In this document: in pieces, positions 58,401 to 64,000 of the stretch
Numbering within the stretch: the first letter of the stretch is position 1
Layout of the letters: every line of letters starts with the position of its first letter
Source: Siniperca chuatsi
Lineage: Eukaryota; Chordata; Actinopteri; Centrarchiformes; Sinipercidae
Assembly: GCF_020085105.1 (NCBI RefSeq)
Contig: NC_058062.1
Span: forward strand, 2,256,001-2,320,000
Direction: 5' to 3'
DNA: 64,000 bases
Notes under the pieces: model-generated
What the model was told of the DNA's origin: nothing
Seen by the model: only the letters and a program-made list of their open reading frames with translations
Databases searched by the model: none
Program-made: the position numbers and the translations under genes

Positions 58401-61400
58401 ACTTTAAAATCTATCTGCCAACTAACTGGAAATGAAGCTGCTCTAATACTGATACATTCATGACAATTTAAAATTTTCATACAAAAACAGCTCATTCAGA
58501 ATAATTAATGACATTGAGTCTCTTTTAAACAGATGCTCAGCTGATTAATGTCACAACAATGTCATTAAGTATCCTGAATGAGCTCTTTTTGCCCCACTAT
58601 TGCCATGTAGTCTGTTTGTCTGTCCATTATTTTTGCCCGTTACTACTGGCTATATTGTCTTTATTGGGATTTTCTGTGGACAGTCATGTTCTTCAGAGGA
58701 TGATTGCTAATGATTTTGGTTACTTCCCAACCTTTCTTCTAACTCCACCATCAGGACAAAACTTCCACTTCGACATATATAAAAATCTAATTGATGGGTT
58801 GCAGTTATCACTGACTCTTTGGGAAGCCTTTTCCACTGTTTTTGGCTTTACTTTAGTACAACCATCAGGCCAAAGTTTGTGTAAACTGTCACCTATCATG
58901 ATAAGCTGGGAAACGGGGGATGGATCAGCCCTGCTTTGACAGGCAGGTGTGCTGAGGTGACTGACTGAGTTGTTCACCAGGACATCAGAGAGTTTCTAGG
59001 TCGCTTTTACAAACAATCACCTCATGAACTGCGTGTGTCCGGCGGCTGGTTTCGTTGAGCTGAGCGTCCTCATGTGTTCGGTTCTGTAGCTGAGCTGGAC
59101 ACAGGTGGACAGCTTACTGGACAGGAAGCGCAGCGGGTAAAGACTGAAGATCCTACAGATAAAATATAATAAACGAAAATAATGATGCCGTTTAAAGTGA
59201 ATGTGGACGTGTTACAGTGTCTGGATTTGAGTAAAAACACAAATCATATATGGGTCATTCTCATCTACCACTTACATAATACAATACAACTTGGTTTTAT
59301 ATATAAGTAAAACTGATCAATACAACATCTAGGTTTACTATGACAGAACATTTTATCATCATTATTCGTAGCAGTTTCTAGAAGAAACACTGTTTTTTCA
59401 TTATTCATGTATATATCTTCTTGAAAATGATCAAATTCATAGATACTGAAAGCAACACAAATTACTGGCTGTACCCTCAATCCAAAAACATTAATATCAG
59501 TGTTTACTGCTCGATACTTGTGTAAGTCGGTGTCTGTGTGCATGTTATTTGCTGCCTCCACACAACAATTAGATCAATACATCACTTTGGTGGAGCGTTT
59601 TAGTGTCCTGTGGTCGTAATCACGGATTTAGACCTCAGGTTTGACTCAGTATCAAGTCTCGAGATGCTCTTACTGTTGATCTGCACAATGACTCTTCTCA
59701 ATCTTTGTCTCAGCACCTGGAGTTTTAATCCAGTTGTCCAACCTGACAAGAGTAAAATTCTACAAAACAAAAAAACAGCACCAAAATCTTTAGGAATCCC
59801 TGAAGTAAAACTTTGAACTTATAATACTGGACACCTGCATTAAATATATGGAATAAGAAACCTCAAAATGTTGCTTTTGGCCATCATAAACAATTTCCAG
59901 TCCAGATGTCCCCTACAAAAAGGTCTGTATTGCCATGTTAAAGGATAAGTCTAATAATATTCTATATTTTGTATCCTAACAAGTGTTGTGTGCGTATCAC
60001 AGCCTGATGGATCTTCTTCCTCTGAGCCGCAGAGCTCCATTGTTGTCCAGAAACTATTAAAACACATCAGCGAGCCTCTCTGCTGCACTGGGTGACATGT
60101 TCCTTCATCACCATGAACACACACACTGTAGTTTATTCTGACTCAGTCCCACACACACCGTCCTGCTGCCCCAAACCCTCACTACAGCACCACATGTGGA
60201 TTCATCCGCCGCTGGAAATAGTCCCCAACAGATGCACTGTTTCCTCCTGTTGGTTTGATAAAAACTACAGCGAACAGCTGTTTTACGAAATTACTGAGCC
60301 ATTTAAAAAAAGAAGAAGAAGAAACTATATATTTGTGAGGTAGGAAGCAATGAGCTTGGAGGTGAGAGGTTAGGGAAGTCAGAAAATACTGACAGACGGA
60401 CTAACACATAGTTGTTTTTTGTTGACAATAAGAGAAATATTGAATATTTGCAGCCTTATCCATTAAGTTTCCTCCCTCCTCACCAGATGTTACAGATCCA
60501 GGTCCATATGGAGAGCAGCCAGCTGATGAGCAGGCAGAGCGGGACGGAGGCCTGCTTTAGCAGCTCCACGATGATGCTGGCCTCTCGACCTTCAGACTGC
60601 CAGTGTGTCAACTTCAGCGGCCCGTCGTCGTACTTGTCCAGGAAGAACAGAGGCTGGCTGTGGGCCACCGTCTGGAACATCTGGACCAGAAGAGAGGTGG
60701 AGCTTGTTAGGGGTACACATGACTACACAAACTGAACTGGTATAAAGTTTATTTGATACGTGTATTTTCTTTGTAACAAAATGCTAACACAATAACTAAA
60801 ATGATTGTGGATCCATATAACCAGGGTAGAACTCATCTCAACCTTTCACCAAGCCTCAGCGCCATACAATAAATTCAACTGGGAATCAGAGCAAAATATT
60901 GACATTTTAGATGAAGAATGTTATAAAATGTGTTTATCACAAATACAGTGTGGAGGTGGGCATGGTTAGCAGTCAGCTGCAGAGAGGGAGAGGTGGGGGA
61001 GTGTCTAAGGTGAGCTAATTGCCTCAGCTGTATCTTATTGACTAATTATGCTCTCCCCTTTATAAGCAGTAGCGTGCTGGCCCTGAGGTTGCCACACACA
61101 CACGGACCAAGCCAGACTGCTGGAGAGGCTACAGATTGTGGTGGTCGTATGCACGGATCGTCAACAGAAGAAGAAGAATCCCCTTGAGCAATGCCACTAG
61201 CCGGGCAAACCAGAGGCGCGGTCGCTCGAGTAACCTTAAGTACTTTGTGAATTGTGTGTGTGAGAGCAATCAGAGTAATAAAAGACGTTACCTGGAAGCT
61301 GTGTTGCGGTGTTTGTATCCTGCCAAGGGACTCACGGTAGCTAACTCATGAGTATAGACAGTGTTTGGCTGGAAGAATCAAACGCCCCAGATCAAAAGCA

Positions 61401-63016
61401 GACAGCTAACCACTCAATGACCCTGTTGGAGGCTCTGTGGTGACCAGAAGGTAAACCAGACTCATGGTTTCTGGATTTGCACTAACCTAAAGCCTTTCTG
61501 GGACAATTTAAATGCAACAATAAAGGACATTATGGGCTATGCCATAACAAAGAACTGTGCTGATGAGGCTGTACAGGTGGCAGATACCTGACAAAAAACT
61601 GCAACAAGAATTTGTTAAGCTGATCCCTCCAGGGAACGAGCAACTGCTTAATGTTTGTTACTTACATGATAAAAACCAGCAACCAGGAATTAAAAACGAG
61701 AACCAGCACTTTTTTTTTCCCTGTCTCGTACCTGTCTGAGCTCGGATGGTGGATCAGTTTGGGGGTCGGGAACTTCGTTCTCGATGGGGTGAAGCTGCGA
61801 CAACATCACCTTCCTCTGCTCGTAGTGGACGAAGATCACCTTCTCTTCCTCCTCCTGCTGCTGCTGCTGCTGCTCTTCTTCATCACCCTCCTCATTCTTC
61901 TTCGTCTCCTGCTGAACTGCTCTTCCATCTGGCCCCGACAAACATAAATTCATTATCGGCTCCTGACAGCTTTCTTTATTAAAAACTGGGAACAGAAAGT
62001 CCTTCCTGAGGTTTATCAAGTATTCGCCACAGATAATAAACTGAGTAATTCCAATGAAATGAAATAAAGGAAATGGATGGGAACTGTGCTTTTGTACCAT
62101 TGGTTAATATTTCAAAATCCACCCTAAAAAACGCACAGATTATTAAAGTGCTCAATTAAATTGATTCTTCCCAAGTTGAAAAAGCCTCTGCAGTGAGACA
62201 TAAACTGAAACTAGTGATGAGAATTTAATATCTGATCTTTCTGTCTGTCCTAAACTCACTCCAGTACTACTGTATAAACTTATTCATCAACCGGTAAACC
62301 CACTTGGTACTTAATTTATTTTCTGACCTGTATTATAGTGTATTATATTTTTTGCTTAGTACTTCTATTCCAGTGTGCACTGACGTAAAGGCGAGCTGCT
62401 GTAACAAAAAATTTCCCCCTCGGGGAACAATAAAGTATTTCTGATTCTGATAAACCCAGTGAATATCAGTCTCAGGGTCTTACTTTGATCCTGGTTGAGG
62501 ACCTGACAGGTGAAGCCGGTCTTGCCCACCTCGCGGTTGATCTGCAGCCAGCGTTTCTGGGGGAAGATGGTGCTGAGGTCTCTGAGAAAGCTCTCCATAC
62601 CCTCCTGACCGTCTTTGGGTAAACTCCATGAGCCCAGCACCGACAGCTCCACCCCACCCTGGGCCTGGATCTGGGTGAAAAAGATGGAGGAAGGCATCTC
62701 TAGCTTGCAGCTTTGTTTGGATTAGGAAAAAGAGGAGCGACTTGGAAAAAGGGTTCAAAAATCAGGTTTCATCGTGCAGCAGATTTAATATTTAATTTGA
62801 TGTTAAACGACCTTCTGTGTTTTTCCAATATCACCAGGTATTTATCTACAGAGGTGCACTGACCTGCTGGATGTACTTTTTGACATGTCCGGGGATGAAC
62901 GGATAGTGGATGACGGCCAACACCACGGCAGAGTCGTGGCCGGAGATCCAGCGGCCAACCAGCAGTCCGCTGTCCGCCCGGTTACAGCACTGCGGGAAGA
63001 AGATCTTCAGCACCAT
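49401..63016 (-). CDS. pigq: PIG-Q (GPI1), GPI-GlcNAc transferase subunit Q
   Basis: Thirteen coding exons: 63016-62864, 62670-62484, 61928-61732, 60680-60484, 59152-59021, 57961-57841, 56964-56838, 56654-56501, 52507-52396, 52305-52225, 51260-51146, 50691-50630 and 49553-49401. All have GT-AG borders and compatible phases, and join to 596 aa (human 581-aa isoform). The protein begins [20 protein letters not shown]. An Asp/Glu/Gln-rich insert ([13 protein letters not shown], near residues 128-141) lies in the N-terminal soluble part. The best-conserved segments are [20 protein letters not shown] (near 367-386), [20 protein letters not shown] and [20 protein letters not shown] (exons 8-9). Several hydrophobic membrane segments follow, and the C terminus is [14 protein letters not shown]. 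Role: stabilising subunit of the ER-membrane complex with PIG-A, -C, -H, -P, -Y and DPM2 that adds GlcNAc to phosphatidylinositol, the first step of GPI-anchor synthesis. Start: good context (purine at -3, G at +4), 45 bases inside a spliced 5' UTR exon. Confidence 0.95.
52306..52395 (-). other. pigq intron 9, 90 bp, with a (CA)n tract at the donor
   Basis: The donor reads GTAACACACAC..., and the CA repeat (GT on the plus strand, about 52367-52392) begins within the first few intron bases. The acceptor is GTGCTTCAG. This is the shortest intron in the window. Confidence 0.85.
53835..54150 (+). repeat. GCTAACATGCT-type dispersed repeat in pigq intron 8
   Basis: AGCCATGCTAGCAGCTCTGT, TGCGTTGAGCTAAATGCTAA, ACCACAAATGTCAACCTCAC and AGAGCCATGCTGCTAGCATG in family order. 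Confidence 0.75.
54151..56500 (-). other. pigq intron 8, left part outside repeats
   Basis: Apart from the MITE-like element at 55195-55635 and poly-A/poly-T runs at 56188 and 56403, nothing is recognised. Confidence 0.4.
55195..55635. mobile_element. MITE-like element with ATACTACATACTAAT termini
   Basis: Perfect 15-bp inverted repeat (55212-55226 and 55602-55616), preceded on the left by CAGTGTGTCCCAATTC, the edge of a widespread teleost non-autonomous element. It lies in pigq intron 8. Open frames within it are not genes. Confidence 0.65.
57255..57425 (-). mobile_element. tRNA-derived SINE in pigq intron 6
   Basis: On the minus strand: GTAGCCTAATGGTTAACC (A-box region), AGTTCAGTTCC (B-box-like), GTTGCATGTCATGGCC, a CT-rich stretch and a poly-A end. 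Same family type as 34601-34722, on the opposite strand. Confidence 0.6.
57692..57820 (+). repeat. 22-bp perfect hairpin and foldback-arm copy in pigq intron 6
   Basis: AGAAAAGGTTTCAGTCGTAG with TC (57692-57713) is exactly complementary to 57758-57779. The loop holds near-tandem 13-base TTTCAGACTACTG units, followed by the GACGAATGAGGGACTACACC tail seen at 48606 and 19463. It ends only about 20 bases from the exon 6 donor at 57840. Confidence 0.8.
58211..58440 (-). mobile_element. degraded LINE reverse-transcriptase C-terminal fragment in pigq intron 5
   Basis: The minus-strand frame reads [20 protein letters not shown], then [20 protein letters not shown] and [14 protein letters not shown], the conserved pattern following the reverse-transcriptase domain of fish LINEs (FKxLLLxYKSL..P.YISDLL..Y.PSR.LRS.........RT..GE.AFS..AP). 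Only this part is preserved, with no intact element. Confidence 0.7.
59153..60483 (-). other. pigq intron 4 with a long dispersed repeat
   Basis: The right third is repeat copy 2 (59937-60440). The left part is AT-rich and unassigned. Confidence 0.5.
59937..60440 (+). repeat. dispersed repeat, copy 2 (matches 15175-15725)
   Basis: Direct-orientation, near-identical partner of the copy at 15175. Starts TTAAAGGATAAGTCTAATAA, core CACAGCCTGATGGATCTTCT, and ends close to the exon 4 donor at 60484. Confidence 0.75.
60952..61350 (+). mobile_element. LTR-like block in pigq intron 3 (tentative)
   Basis: From TGTGGAGGTGGGCATGG the order of signals is LTR-like: a TATA-type TTTATAAGCAG at 61060, AATAAAAGACG at 61276, and a possible CA end near 61347. 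No tract of an internal element or target duplication was found, so a solo LTR is only one reading. Confidence 0.3.
61849..61905 (-). repeat. coding GAG/CAG triplet tract in pigq exon 3
   Basis: Six CAG codons in a row (61872-61855) sit inside runs of GAG/GAA, encoding a Gln6 block flanked by Glu. Confidence 0.85.
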
Positions 63017-63061
63017 GACTTCACTGCAGTTCAGTGTTCAGCCTCCAGCAGCTCCGATGAC
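63017..63061 (-). other. pigq: pigq 5' UTR part of the first coding exon
   Basis: Bounded upstream by a strong acceptor (CCTCTTTCTCAG, AG at 63063-63062). This indicates at least one further 5' exon upstream. Confidence 0.65.
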
Positions 63062-64000
63062 CTGAGAAAGAGGAAAAAACAACCAGGTTAGGTGACTTCT
63101 ACCTCTGCTGGACAGAATGGGGGGCCAGCTGGTGCTATTCTATATTTCTCCTATTGTCCACAAAAGCCATGAAAAGATCAAAACCAGTGATATCACCAGT
63201 GAAATTGGTGTAAAGCTGATCCTCCGGGAAAAGAGCAATGGCTTGATTTTGTTCAGTAAATGTACTAAATGTAAAAAATGTAAAAATTCCCTATCTTTAT
63301 AGAGTTAAAGGAGATATTTTTGATAGAAATTTGGATTATTCAGATGAAACGAGATGCCAAACAAGTAACTTGACTGTTTAAATGTGGAATAACTGGAAAT
63401 GTCTATACATGTCTGGGTAACCTTAGAAAACTATTATGTTATGTTGCATTTGTGCTACTGTAACATGCTTCCAGATGCGAAACCCACTAAAACTTCAAGT
63501 ATATATAAAAATGAATTGTAATAAAATAGATAATACCTGATGTATGCCGAATCGAAATGTGGATCCTTATTATTCATGAAAGATATTCCTGTTCTAAGAG
63601 TGTTTTTCAGATTAGCGCGACGGCAGACAAAATATTAAATTCCCTGATTTCTGTAGGGAGTTTGGTGAAAAAAAACGGAACGTATCTGGACTAGACTAGG
63701 TTGGCCTACTTTTTTATGCCCTTCAAATATTGAGTTTGGAGCGTGTTGTTGTGGCAACATATAAAGCCCCGGGCAGGATTGCCATCGATGTCATGTCAAA
63801 TAGCAAGCAAGCTAGCGCAGGAATGTAGGTTAGCTGTAGTGTTAACGTTAGCTAGCGAAAAACAAATGTGGGGAATTACCGATAGAATAAGACAAATTTA
63901 CTAAACAGTTATATAAAAAAAGATTCTGTCCTCAAGCTTACAAATTCCTGCTCCAAGTTCCCCAAAGTCCTTTAAGTAAAAGCGTTCAAAATCAAACTTA
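63062..64000 (-). other. pigq upstream intron, possible exon 1 donor at 63941
   Basis: A possible non-coding exon 1 could end at 63942 (GGAATTT, then GTAAGCTTGAG) and run off the window. A fragment of the 15175-type repeat lies at 63118-63190. GTTGTTGTGGCAAC at 63745-63758 fits the RFX X-box consensus. The pigq promoter itself is not certain within the window. Confidence 0.35.

Overview
The window is nuclear DNA from a bony fish, most likely a percomorph (spiny-rayed) teleost. The evidence is interrupted genes with GT-AG introns, an exon-intron-exact pigq and rab40c pair, fish-type gig2 genes, a zinc-finger gene with the N-terminal module typical of teleosts, and many short dispersed repeats of kinds common in percomorph genomes. 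Every gene I can support lies on the minus strand, so genes read from right to left.

Layout from right to left along the direction of transcription. (1) 63061-49321: pigq, 13 coding exons giving 596 aa, the GPI1/PIG-Q subunit of the ER enzyme that starts GPI-anchor synthesis. (2) about 45270-27861, with a possible long 3' UTR to about 22314: rab40c, 6 coding exons giving 279 aa, a Rab-like GTPase with a SOCS box. The PIGQ-RAB40C neighbourhood in the same head-to-tail order is also found on human 16p13.3, so this part is old conserved synteny. (3) 21207-17376: a two-exon C2H2 zinc-finger gene (558 aa, 11 fingers) in which a five-finger block has been duplicated in register. (4) 12125-1650: a tandem cluster of three gig2 genes, encoding interferon-induced proteins with a PARP-like fold. 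Two copies keep a non-coding first exon and an interferon-response (ISRE) promoter.

The most unusual locus is the gig2 cluster. The middle copy (gig2 B) and the left copy (gig2 A) are joined by a rearrangement at about 3516-3521. Copy B lost its stop codon and 3' UTR and now reads five residues into what was copy A's intron. Copy A lost its first exon and ISRE promoter. The result is two PARP-like coding exons behind a single interferon-type promoter and before a single recognisable gig2 3' end, which suggests a shared, alternatively spliced or read-through transcription unit.

The rest is intergenic and intronic sequence with many transposon relics: MITE-like elements, tRNA-derived SINEs, LINE fragments, an LTR-like block, foldback repeats and several other families. 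I found no CRISPR array, rRNA gene or intact tRNA gene. The exon coordinates come from splice-site motifs, reading phase and remembered family homology, not from transcripts or searches.
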